The position numbers and the translations under genes were made by a program. Source: Adiantum capillus-veneris (taxonomy: Eukaryota > Streptophyta > Polypodiopsida > Polypodiales > Pteridaceae). Taken from it: DNA of 64,000 bases. The stretch is taken from assembly GCA_014529385.2 (NCBI GenBank), contig CM043945.1:146423741-146487740 (forward strand), in the 5' to 3' direction. Positions within the stretch are counted from its first letter, which is position 1, and each line of letters opens with the position of its first letter. This document shows, piece after piece, positions 56,182 to 64,000 of this stretch. Under the pieces are notes generated by a model that was given only the letters and a program-made list of their open reading frames with translations, did not search any database and had not been told where the DNA came from.

Positions 56182-56547
56182 TCAAGAAGTGCTCGCCTGC
56201 TGAATCTCCACATCGTCGTCGTAGTCGAGGTCGTCAGCAACGTATGAAGGCTCCGGCTCGGGAGGCTCGCATTGAGGCTCGAAATCCTCCTCTAGCTCCT
56301 CCAAAAGAGTATCGGCCATAGATGGATTCTCTTGTGCCATCTCCCACTCAGTGAAAGGATCTGCCTTGTGTGTGACGCTCTTGGCAAGCATGCGCAAGTT
56401 AGCGCTCACAAACACCAAATCATTGGCCCTCTGAACACCAAGGCGATTCCTCTTCTTAGAGGCAATGTGGCTGTACACACTCCACAGTTGCTCCAAGCAA
56501 CTAGTGGTACATGCTTGGCTAAGGACACGAACAGCCAAGCGCTGCAA
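56182..56547 (-). pseudogene. hAT transposase C-terminal dimerisation domain
   Basis: 121 codons. VLSQACTTSCLEQLWSVYS, then HIASKKRNRLGVQRANDLVFV and SANLRML follow the hAT C-terminal dimerisation pattern (S-S-x-x-E-R-x-W-S, KKRNRL, DLVYVHxNLRL). The usual E-R before W is E-Q here. An acidic tail (LLEELEEDFEPQCEPPEPEP) ends in the stop at 56182. The catalytic DDE part and the BED zinc finger are absent. Confidence 0.85.
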
Positions 56548-56629
56548 ATGTGGAGAGGAGAGCTTGTGTGGAGAGAGTAAAGGAGAGCTTCAAAGTGGGT
56601 AGAAGAGGGAGAGGAGAGCTTCAAAGTTC

Positions 56630-56700
56630 AAACTTGAGCCTTGAGCTTGAGGGAAATGGAATGAGCTTGAGCCTTGAGCTTGAGGGAAATGGAATGAGCA
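56630..56700. repeat. Short tandem duplication inside the hAT element
   Basis: GAGCCTTGAGCTTGAGGG AAATGGAATGAGCTT repeated twice, about 30 bp each. Confidence 0.85.
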
Positions 56701-57390
56701 TTGAGCATTGAGACTATGAGTATTAAGAGGCCCAAGGGAGCCTTTTATAGCCTCCCAAGGGCCAAGGCTTAAAAAATATGGCAGTTGGGGCTGCACAGAG
56801 CCGTTGCAAACGGTCAAAAACGGTCACTTTTTTGAATCTGACCCCGGCCGACCCCTGCCGTCCCCGTCCGGTCCGTCCGACCCCGGTCCGGCCCCGGCCG
56901 TCCCCGGTCCGTCCCCTCTGCGACCCGCCCGTCCGGCCCGTTTTCCGTCCGTCCCTCGGCGTTCCCAGCCGTTCCCAGCCCGGTTACAGCCATTCCCCGG
57001 CCCTAGGGCCCATCCCCCCCGTCCCCTGTAACTATGCGGGCAGGGTCTCGTAAGTTGGTGGGAACTCTTCTTTAAGAATAGGCCAAAGAGCAAGACTTTG
57101 CAAGACTTTGGTAAAACTTCTTTTGCTGCTTCTGCTTCTTAGGGTTTAGGCCCCTCAGCCAAGATCTTTCACAAATTGCTCACGTGTCAAGTCACTGAAG
57201 AATGGAGCCAACCTTCAGATCCCGGCCGAGGGACCTAAACCGTAGGTGAAGAAGCAGAAGCAGCAGAAGAAGTTTTACCAACTTGCAGAGTCTTGCCGAG
57301 TGGCCTATTTTTAAAGAGAAGTTCCTGCAAACTTATGGGACCCCGTCCGATGGGGCCCAAGTAACCCAAAGACATTAAAATAAAGCAAGA

Positions 57391-58075
57391 TCAACACTCA
57401 CACACAGAGATTTGCGTAGCATTTGATGATGAGGATAAATCTACTGTAAGGTTACCGAGGGTGAGTGTAAGCAACTCTGAAGGTAGCAATCCAAATGATC
57501 GGAAGTGTAGAAGAGCAACTGCACTACCATCCAAGCCAAGCTCCTGGTGACTCCGGATGTAGTTGCGTAATGATGCTTGATCTCCCGCATCTCGCGAGTA
57601 AACTCTCCAAGAGATCCCAAAGCACTGAAGCAATGAACCTGTCCAAGAAGAGATCCAAGATCCTCTCTCTAAGTCCATGTAGATGCTCCTGTGTAAGCAA
57701 GTAATCTGACGTGTCGAGGTCAAGTGGTAAGTGTCTGTCCACCCAAGATGGTGGTGTCTTCTCTGGGAAGGTGAGAATCCCATATGCCATGAGCATGGCC
57801 ATATCTCGTGTAAACTCCTCTGATGAGTGCAAAGGTGTGTCCAAAACAAACCTCAAGTCACCACCCCCTTTGGAGTGCGCAACCGCCGAATGATGGCTGG
57901 AATGAATGGACCTCCCAAGGATCTGACACCCGTGTATGATCAAGCCGATGTCAAAGCTACCGTGTGCTGCAGCAATCACTGATAGACCGCAAGGACCACC
58001 ACCGTATGGTGTCTGGACAGGAGACAACTCCATCCTCTGTGAAAAACACAAGCCAAGTGTCTGCTGTCCACCCAA
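57391..58075 (-). pseudogene. Unidentified frameshifted gene
   Basis: Two overlapping minus-strand frames together look like one protein. The first (58075-57524) reads MELSPVQTPYGGGPCGLS, DLRFVLDTPLHSSEEFTRDM, LMAYGILTFPEKTPPSWVDR, LPLDLDTSDYLLTQEHLHGL, DRFIASVLWDLLESLLARCG. The second takes over near 57590 with DQASLRNYIRSHQELGLDGS and LLPSELLTLTLGNLTVDL. Leucine-rich and helical-looking, with no repeat character. I do not recognise the family. It starts about 600 bp inside the candidate LTR at 58697-59114, in the right orientation to be that element's gag, or it is a host gene cut by the foldback at 57385. Confidence 0.45.
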
Positions 58076-58683
58076 AAATTGCGAGCTGATGAAAACGCTC
58101 CTGTCCAGCGAATTTCAGCGTGCTCGTACGCTCCCGGCAGGGTCCAAAGCGGTGCAGAGGGTGTAGGGAGGGTGGGGAATCAAAGTAGCCGCCCCAGATG
58201 GGCTGAAAACAAAGAAAACAGCAAGCAACACAAAGCTGAAATCTGATCTAAATGATGAGGATTGTGCCGGCGATGCACCGGATGCAAGGCCGGAGGGTGG
58301 AGCCAAGACCAAGGAGGTGAGGTGTCAAGCACTCCCCCCATGCCTGGCTGAAAAAACGCAGGCAGCACCACCAAAAAACGGAAGCCCCTGACTGGGCCAA
58401 AAAACGCAGATGGGGCTGGGGAACTCTTCGCGACAAAAACTTCCGAAAGTGGCTATGAAGGCCAGCGCTGGCAGCCAGCAGCCAAAACGCAAACCATGGT
58501 GATGAGATATTGCAAAAAACGCAAGTAGCAGGGCATTCCTTCGCGAGAAATGTTGTCCATATGATGGCGACACCCCCTCTTGCAAAGATCGTTTGCTGTT
58601 TTGCAGAAAACGCTGGCTGTTGTGATCGCTTGGGAAGAGGAACCTCATGCTGAAATGCGCCTTGGAACACGGCAAAGCCTGAA
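58076..58683. other. Leader-like sequence with AAAAACGC words
   Basis: Between the candidate primer site and the frame at 58075. AAAAAACGCA or a close variant recurs about ten times here and again (AAACGC) to about 59420. Frames on the minus strand are open but of poor composition. Confidence 0.4.
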
Positions 58684-58696
58684 GATGCTGATACCA
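58684..58696 (-). other. Candidate primer binding site
   Basis: Minus strand TGGTATCAGCATC, sharing TGGTATCAG with the initiator-Met tRNA site, directly adjacent to the LTR-like edge at 58697. Confidence 0.5.
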
Positions 58697-58718
58697 TGTG
58701 AGAGTGCGCGTGTGTGGA

Positions 58719-58756
<38 letters not shown>

Positions 58757-59114
58757 CACAAACGCAAGGTATGGTGAAGAGGGGGCGATTAGTCCCCCCA
58801 TGACTACCATGAGCAGAAGACCCAATACAATCAGATGTGTGATCTCTGTGAGATGTGGAAGTGGGTACCCCCTTGGCCCCATAAATAGGTGCCCAAGGGG
58901 AGGTAGGGCAAGGCCTGATAAAAATCCCCACGACCCAACAGAAAAATGATCCATGGAAATATATGAGGGCGCCCGGACAAAAGTGGGCGGCCTGCCCCAA
59001 ACTCGGGCGGCCGGACCAGGTACAACCTAGACTATGGGTGGCCAGCCCGGAGACATACTAGCCATACAAGTATGCCCTAGACCTGTGAAGCAGCAGAGTG
59101 GTGTAAGTCTAACA
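58697..59114 (-). mobile_element. Candidate LTR of an unplaced copia-type element
   Basis: On the minus strand starts TGTTAGACTTACACC and ends CACTCTCACA, 418 bp, TG...CA ends, followed by the primer site. Contains (GA)n at about 58724-58752. The second LTR is not in the window, so TSD and completeness cannot be judged. Confidence 0.5.
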
Positions 59115-59483
59115 AGAAGGAGGGGGTTCATGAGAGAAGGGAGAATGGGTCGACTCCACTAAATGTTGGAAACAGCATTTTGAAATGTTGAAGCAGGAGA
59201 GAGGCTAGGCAGTGCCAGCAAAAAAGCATTTCTGAATGTTGTAGAGGCGTAGGGCATCGTCGTGGCCGAAGGGGGGAAGCTGACGTTGCCGTCGGCGTTT
59301 CAAAACGCACGTAGAAGCGAGCGTGGGGATTTTTGATGTCGTCTACAAGCGCCGCCCAAGGGGCTCACTTAAGCCTGCAAATGCTAGCGTTTTAAAACGC
59401 TAGCGACAACTGCATCTCAGCGGCATCCCACGGGAGAGGGAACGGGGAAAGGCTAGGGGGTTCTCGTTAGCAGCATTTTGGAA

Positions 59484-59790
59484 CGCCGCAAGGGAGATTG
59501 TGCCGGCGACAAGGGAGGGTTTCTTCACTGTCTCTTCTCAATCAGCTTCTCCTCAACCAAGGCTCTTGCTAGGTTCCAATTAGCGGCATTTTGGAACGCG
59601 GCAGGGGGAGATTGTGCTGGCGACAAGGGAGGGTCTCTTCACGGTCTCTTCTCAATCCAGCTCCTCCTCCACCAAGGCTCTGAAACTATGTCGAGGGATA
59701 TTGTAATGGCGACAAGGGAGGGTCTCTTCACGGTCTCTTCTCAATCCAGCTCCTCCTCCACCAAGGCTCTGAAACTGTGTCAAAGATGGC
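59484..59790. repeat. Three tandem repeats
   Basis: GGCGACAAGGGAGGGTYTC followed by TTCACGGTCTCTTCTCAATC and CTCCTCCACCAAGGCTCTG occurs at about 59505, 59619 and 59708 (spacings 114 and 89 bp). Copies two and three are nearly identical over 80 bp. Confidence 0.85.
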
Positions 59791-59849
59791 TATGTAACAG
59801 ACTTGGACACTCCAAGTCAAGAATCTACCGCGACAGCACCAAATAACCA

Positions 59850-61078
59850 CTTCAAAACAGTTCAGAGTTCACAATTTATTCGACACTGGCCGGCGGAGTT
59901 CCGTGCCTAGAAATATTGGCCCCAAAGACTAGCACCCCTTTCGGTATTTCTTTTTGTATTAATCTGAGTTCAAAGTACAAGAGTGCGGGTAGACGCTCAC
60001 ACTCAGACTCTGCGTCCAGATGCAAATTGTTGGGCTTTGGTTTCTTTGGTACAAAAACTGGAATTAAATCCCTTCACTTGCTTGATATCTCTTTTCACTC
60101 GCAGTCGAGCACATTCCAAATCAGTGACCTCATTAATAAATGAGTTGATCTGAGCAAAAGAGATGTTTTCATCCAAATGTAGACCTGCAGCCTTAATTCT
60201 TTCCTTTATAAGATTGCAAATGATTCCGAAAAAGAAATACATGAGTTGAGTCATTTGCTGTTGATATTTCTTTAACTGAGTCAGGTCACAGAGCTTGCTT
60301 CTGAAGAAGGCTTCCCTGTTGCGATCTTGAATCTTGCTAGTAGACCTTAAAAACTGCATTACAAGGGCAGCAAAGAACAATGAGATCACATTATCAAAGT
60401 TTTCCCTACCTTCGGGCCCTCCTTGCATAATATAGGTCTTACTTTCTACGCTAAGATCATCCCACCATACTCTCAACATACTCTCAACATTCCTTGAAAT
60501 CCAGCAACAATCATAGAAACAGATTGGCGCTGAGTTAGGTCTTTATACAGGATCCCATAATGTGCAGAATTATAAATAAATTTAGACACCTTCCATATCT
60601 CTTCCTGGGTAAGACCATCTAGGTCCAGTATGGTCATATCTCCAATTTTGCTTACCCCTTTTAGACTGGTAGACGATGATGCTGGGGGTTCAACCTTCAT
60701 TTTCCTTGATTCTTTACTGACAGGATTCATGATCCTAACCTCATCTTCAGTGCTGATGTCTGAGTCTTCGTCAGAGAATGCTGTTAGATTAGGGAAGATT
60801 TGTGGTATGAAGACATCCAATTCATCAAGTTCCATTTCTTCATACTCAACACATGCATCATCTTTAAAAAAAATCCAATCTCTATCTTCTGGCAATATAT
60901 TGCGTCCCTCTTCTCCAAGTTGTTGTCTTTCTGACCAAGTTTGGACCTGTGCATTTATCCCCCACCTGAGATGAGGATCAAAGCCATCAGCGAGATCTTC
61001 ATCAAGAAAGGGAGACATGTATGAAGGAAAATGAGAGACAGATTCGATGACTAGCTCATGCCGTACTGCCGAAAACAT
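59850..61078 (-). pseudogene. Gag/coat-like protein of a retroelement or endogenous pararetrovirus
   Basis: The first frame (61078-60473) starts MFSAVRHELVIES, has an acidic middle (EEMELDELDVFIPQIF, FSDEDSDISTEDE) and ends LTQRQSVSMIVAGFQGMLRV. An 11-bp duplication (60467-60488) shifts the frame; the second frame (60479-60003) continues VWWDDLSVESKTYIMQGG, NREAFFRSKLCDLTQLKKY, LHLDENISFAQINSFINEV. The G-x-L-x-x-WWD motif after an Ile/Phe-rich helix recalls the coat/gag region of plant pararetrovirus (Caulimoviridae-like) polyproteins and related gags. No RT or movement protein is next to it. The protein is broken and was only described, not rebuilt. Confidence 0.4.
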
Positions 61079-61180
61079 CCTAGGAAATGTTTTATCGGAC
61101 TATTGTTACCAAAAGTAAGGACAGGTTGCAGCTGTATCTTTGATTCAATAGAGAAAACCTGTCGGGCCAATGACACTAGA

Positions 61181-61404
61181 GTGGTTAGAGCTGCCGTAAG
61201 GAAGCCTTGCATAGGAGACAAAGGGAGGCTGATGAAGAAGCTGAAAGACATAAGAGACAGAGGCTACAGAGGGAAAAATTAGAGAAGCAACCGCAAAAAG
61301 AAGAAAGAGAGCAAGACCCAAAATCTCAACAAACAAAGAAGCAAACGGACACTCGGCAAAAGCGAGTGTACAAGCGCGCTAAACCACGATCTTATCCAAA
61401 GTAG
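61181..61404 (+). other. Short, highly charged open stretch
   Basis: RRQREADEEAERHKRQRLQR then EKLEKQPQKEEREQDPK, ending RVYKRAKPRSYPK. Probable coiled coil or basic tail. It opens after a stop at about 61178 and has no clear start. Opposite in strand to the neighbouring gag-like pseudogene. Could be the C-terminus of a lost gene or chance coding in an A/G-rich stretch. Confidence 0.3.
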
Positions 61405-61599
61405 GAGGCTCTTTGCAGTTTTGTAACATTATGAGGGAAATTTGTAAATTGCCTTTCCAATGTTTGTAACTATACCGACAATCACTTCAAATAGTAATGA
61501 TCAAATCTTGCACTATTCTTTTTTTGAAGACAATACTATGTGTACTGTTGGCATTCTTTTTTGTCTTGTAAACATTAAATTTGTATACATTCTCGTTGG

Positions 61600-63140
61600 A
61601 AATCAGCAAAGGTATGCTAATTAGCATAATGTTTATGCTAGTTAGCAGACTGTCTATGCTAACTAGCAAAAATAGTATACTAATTAGCATACCATGTATG
61701 CTAATTAGCATACCCACAGTAGCTAATTAGAATATATTCTAATTAGCATACTGCGCTTTTCTGTTTGTGCTAACTTTCACTCACAGCATACCATAGTATG
61801 CTAATTAGCATATACAGTATACAGGAAGCTGCCATGTTTTCTCCTTGAAACCAGCAATGGTATGCTAATTAGCATACTGTCTATACCGACTGGCATAAAC
61901 AGTATGCTAATTAATTAGCATACATGGTATGCTAATTAGAATTCCTTCAATTAGCATATTGTGGATTTTTGTTTTTGCTGACTTCCACTCACAGCATAGT
62001 ATGCTAATTAGCATACACAGTATATAGAAAGCTGCCATCCCTTCTTGAAACCAGCATACAGTATGCTAATTAGCATACATGGTATGCTTAATTGCATACA
62101 CGGTATACAGAGAGCTGTTATCTCTTCTCCTTGAAACCAGCAAAGGTATGTTTATTAGCATACTGCCTATGCCTACTCGCATAGACAGTATGCTAATTAG
62201 CATACCTTCAATTGGCATACTGTACATTTTTGTTTGTGCTAACTTCCACTCAATATAGTATGCTAATTAGCATACACATTATACAAAAAGCTGCCATCCC
62301 TTCTCCTTGAAACCAGCAAAATATGCTAATTAGCATATTGTTTATGCTAGTTAACTATGCTAATTAGCATACATAGGATGCAGAGACCTGTCATCTCTTC
62401 TCCTTGAAACCAGCAAAGGTATGCTTATTAGCATACTGTTTATGCCAACGAGCATAAACAGTATGCTAATTAGCATATCTTCAATTAGCATACTGTGCAT
62501 TTTTGTTTGTGCTAACTTTCACTCACAGCATAGTAAGCTAATTAAAACACACAGTATACAGAAAGCTGTCATCTCTTCTCCTTAAAACCAGTGAAGGTAT
62601 GCTAATTAGCAAACTGTTTATGCCAACTGGCATAAACAGTATGCTAAAACAGTATGCTAATTAGAATACACAGTGAACTGAAAGCTGCCATCTCTTCTCC
62701 TTGAGACCAACAAAGGTATGCTAATTAGCATACACATTATACAGAAAGCTGCCATCTCTTCTCTTCTAAACCAGCAAGGGTATGCTAATCAGCATACTGT
62801 TTATGCCAGTTGGCATAAACAATATGCTAATTAGCATTCCACTCACAGCATAGTATACTAATCAGCATACACAGTATACAGAAAGCTGTCATCTCTTCTC
62901 CTTGAAGGCCAGCAAAGTTATGCTAATTAGCATACTATTTATGCTAACTAGCATATATAAGTTTATGCTAATCAGCATAAACAGTATGCTAATTAGCATT
63001 AGCATACACAGTATACAGGAAGCTGCCATCTCTTCTTCTTGAAAACCAGCAAAAGGTCTGCTAATTAGCACATTATTTATGCTAACTAGCATCAACAATA
63101 TGCTAATTAGCAACCCAGAGAACACAATTAGCATACCTTC
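61600..63140. repeat. Palindromic repeat array, ATGCTAATTAGCAT
   Basis: The 14-bp perfect palindrome ATGCTAATTAGCAT, usually extended to GTATGCTAATTAGCATAC, occurs at least twelve times exactly and several more times with one or two changes. It is interspersed with related dyads (TTTATGCCAACTGGCATAAA) and a recurring frame CTCCTTGAAACCAGCAAAGG, GCATTTTTGTTTGTGCTAAC and ACAGTATACAGAAAGCTGCC. Repeat spacing is irregular (about 60-200 bp). No coding frame of interest. Confidence 0.95.
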
Positions 63141-63159
63141 TTATTATCATACTGTGCAA

Positions 63160-63630
63160 GCCAACTAGCCTTCTTTGTACACATCTTTCCAAACCCTGAT
63201 GCCTTTCTTATAAGCTGGGTGTGCCTTCTTTTACAGTTTCCATTTATATTTGTGGGCTACCTGCCCAAACCATATGGAGTCCTGCTATAAAAAGCGTAAA
63301 TTGTAAGACACCAAAGGAGGCGGACTTTGAGCTTGTTTGATCACCTCTCTAGAGTTCTACATTTTCTTAATGAGCTCAGTTCCTCTAGGTTTAATGAGAC
63401 AGGTTGTACAAATAATCTCTCTTAAACTGAGACCCCTCTGTGATAGACACCAAAGTCATGTATACACAAAGCACACAAGAGATACAAGAGACGGAAGATA
63501 CCCAAGTTTTTGATAAAACTGCATTATCTCCGAGCAAGAAGTATATTGAAGATGCAGTGATTAGAACTTAAAAATTGAAGGACATGCTATTATAGATTGC
63601 TTCATAGCTTTCTGGGTTGATTGTGTACAC
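63160..63630. promoter_or_regulatory. Promoter-like stretch
   Basis: TATAAAA at 63286-63292 in CCTGCTATAAAAAGCG, preceded by TATATT near 63246 and followed by a plausible leader. No ORF starts cleanly downstream on the plus strand, so its target is unknown. The rest of the stretch shows nothing else. Confidence 0.3.
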
Positions 63631-64000
63631 CTACCGTCTCCTTGGGATATGCTCCATGGGTATTTTGATACATCGTACCAGATGTGAAAGTACGTGGACG
63701 ATGGGCTGCTTGTGGTCTAGCTTAAAGGTGTATGCATCCAATTGCTCGCAATACAGACCTTGCACAACATATAAGCCTCTATCAATTTCATTGCCCCACT
63801 CATCAAAGTACCCCTTCTCCTTTGCTGCAACACACTTGACCAGGTAGAAATCCACATCCTCGATGTTGGTCAAAGCATCTGGATTTACAGCAAATGTGTC
63901 GCCAGCACATAGAGCGCTACTCAATACATCATGATGACCTTAGTACGTGAAGTCATCGTAGGCGGCTGCTTCATCTGCCAGCTCAGAATCTGACACAGCC
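63631..64000 (-). pseudogene. Unidentified partial gene, continues beyond the window
   Basis: Minus strand, one frame from the window edge: SDSELADEAAAYDDFTY, stop (TAA, one change from CAA), then HHDVLSSALCAGDTFAVNP, IEDVDFYLVKCVAAKEKGY, DEWGNEIDRGLYVVQGLY, QPIVHVLSHLVRCIKIPMEH, ending at 63631. Ordinary protein composition with an even hydrophobic pattern, suggesting a real domain. I recall loosely similar C-terminal segments (DEWG...G-x-YVVxGxYY...SHLVR) in large transposon-associated plant proteins, but cannot name the family. Confidence 0.4.

Larger units (their letters stand above)
55773..57036 (-). mobile_element. hAT transposon, deletion derivative, TSD CGGGCAGG
   Basis: 1264 bp with inverted ends CATAGTTACATGGGACGG (left) and CCGTCCCCTGTAACTATG (right; one mismatch over 18 bp), flanked by an exact 8-bp duplication CGGGCAGG (55765-55772, 57037-57044), as required for the hAT superfamily. 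Subterminal regions are full of CGGGACGG/CCGTCCCG words, which hAT transposases often bind. The interior keeps only the C-terminal piece of transposase (56182-56547), so it cannot move by itself. Confidence 0.93.
55730..57385. mobile_element. Long-arm foldback element, split by a hAT insertion
   Basis: Left arm = 55730-55772 plus 57045-57160; right arm = 57221-57385. Matching words in order: TTTATTTATTGTCTTT/AAAGACATTAAAATAAA, CACTTGGGCCCCATCGG/CCGATGGGGCCCAAGTA, TAAGAATAGGCC/GGCCTATTTTTA, GGTAAAACTTCTTTTGC/GCAGAAGAAGTTTTACC, CTGCTTCTGCTTCTT/AAGAAGCAGAAGCAG. Without the hAT element it is about 384 bp, with arms of roughly 160 bp and a ~60-bp loop. No ORF. Confidence 0.8.

Noticed and set aside
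58248-59000. 250-codon minus-strand frame
   Set aside because: It runs from the candidate LTR through the (GA)n tract and leader-like sequence; composition is patchy and no domain is visible.
61600-63140. CRISPR-like array
   Set aside because: Repeats are palindromic, irregularly spaced and joined by semi-conserved spacers, the context is a plant nuclear genome and no cas genes are present.

Overview
The window looks like repeat-rich nuclear DNA from a land plant, probably a species with a large genome. The signs are: several plant-type LTR retrotransposon families (Ty1/copia with an initiator-Met tRNA primer site; Ty3/gypsy of the Tat lineage with a second RNase H); hAT and CACTA DNA transposon remnants; long (CT)n/(GT)n tracts; a 6.85-kb satellite; and one short protein resembling the plant family of Arabidopsis At4g08330. 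The sequence does not settle whether it is a fern, another early-diverging plant or a seed plant. No rRNA, tRNA, CRISPR or bacterial-type operon was seen.

Layout. 1-1978: 5' end of a minus-strand copia element (called Copia-A here) whose LTR carries an antiparallel solo LTR of the same family. 1979-4627: CACTA transposase remnant, MITE-like foldback, AT-rich degenerate repeats and microsatellites. 4628-6825: second Copia-A copy, cut off in its pre-integrase domain. 6826-13672: satellite array whose ~187-bp unit is two ~94-bp monomers in opposite orientation. 13673-15812: poorly defined, with fragments of unidentified ORFs. 15813-36015: a 20.2-kb nest. Its outer part is a plus-strand gypsy-type element with 0.94-0.96-kb LTRs, a Gag-protease region and no reverse transcriptase. 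A minus-strand 9.3-kb Tat-lineage element (18061-27385) is inserted in its leader. 36688-41966: complete, decayed Copia-A with TSD CTACC and its own nested antiparallel solo LTR; it splits an open frame. 42650-45300: degenerate hairpin repeats. 45302-49232: compact copia (Copia-B) with 260-bp LTRs and TSD AATGG. 49238-54230: almost featureless. 54260-57390: foldback candidates, a single-exon host gene fragment and a 1.26-kb hAT derivative with an exact 8-bp TSD, inserted in one arm of a long foldback. 57391-61410: an unidentified frameshifted gene, a candidate LTR with primer site, tandem repeats and a retroviral or pararetroviral gag/coat-like pseudogene. 61600-63140: array of the palindrome ATGCTAATTAGCAT. 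63160-64000: promoter-like stretch and an unidentified partial gene.

Almost everything coding here is decayed. Stops in the retroelements are nearly all explicable by C-to-T or G-to-A transitions, as expected from long-methylated, silenced DNA. The only sequence likely to be a host gene is the small CxxC protein at 54882-55253. The most unusual material is structural: the alternating-orientation satellite, the repeated 24-bp perfect palindrome in the gypsy leader, the ATGCTAATTAGCAT array, and the repeated antiparallel self-nesting of Copia-A LTRs.
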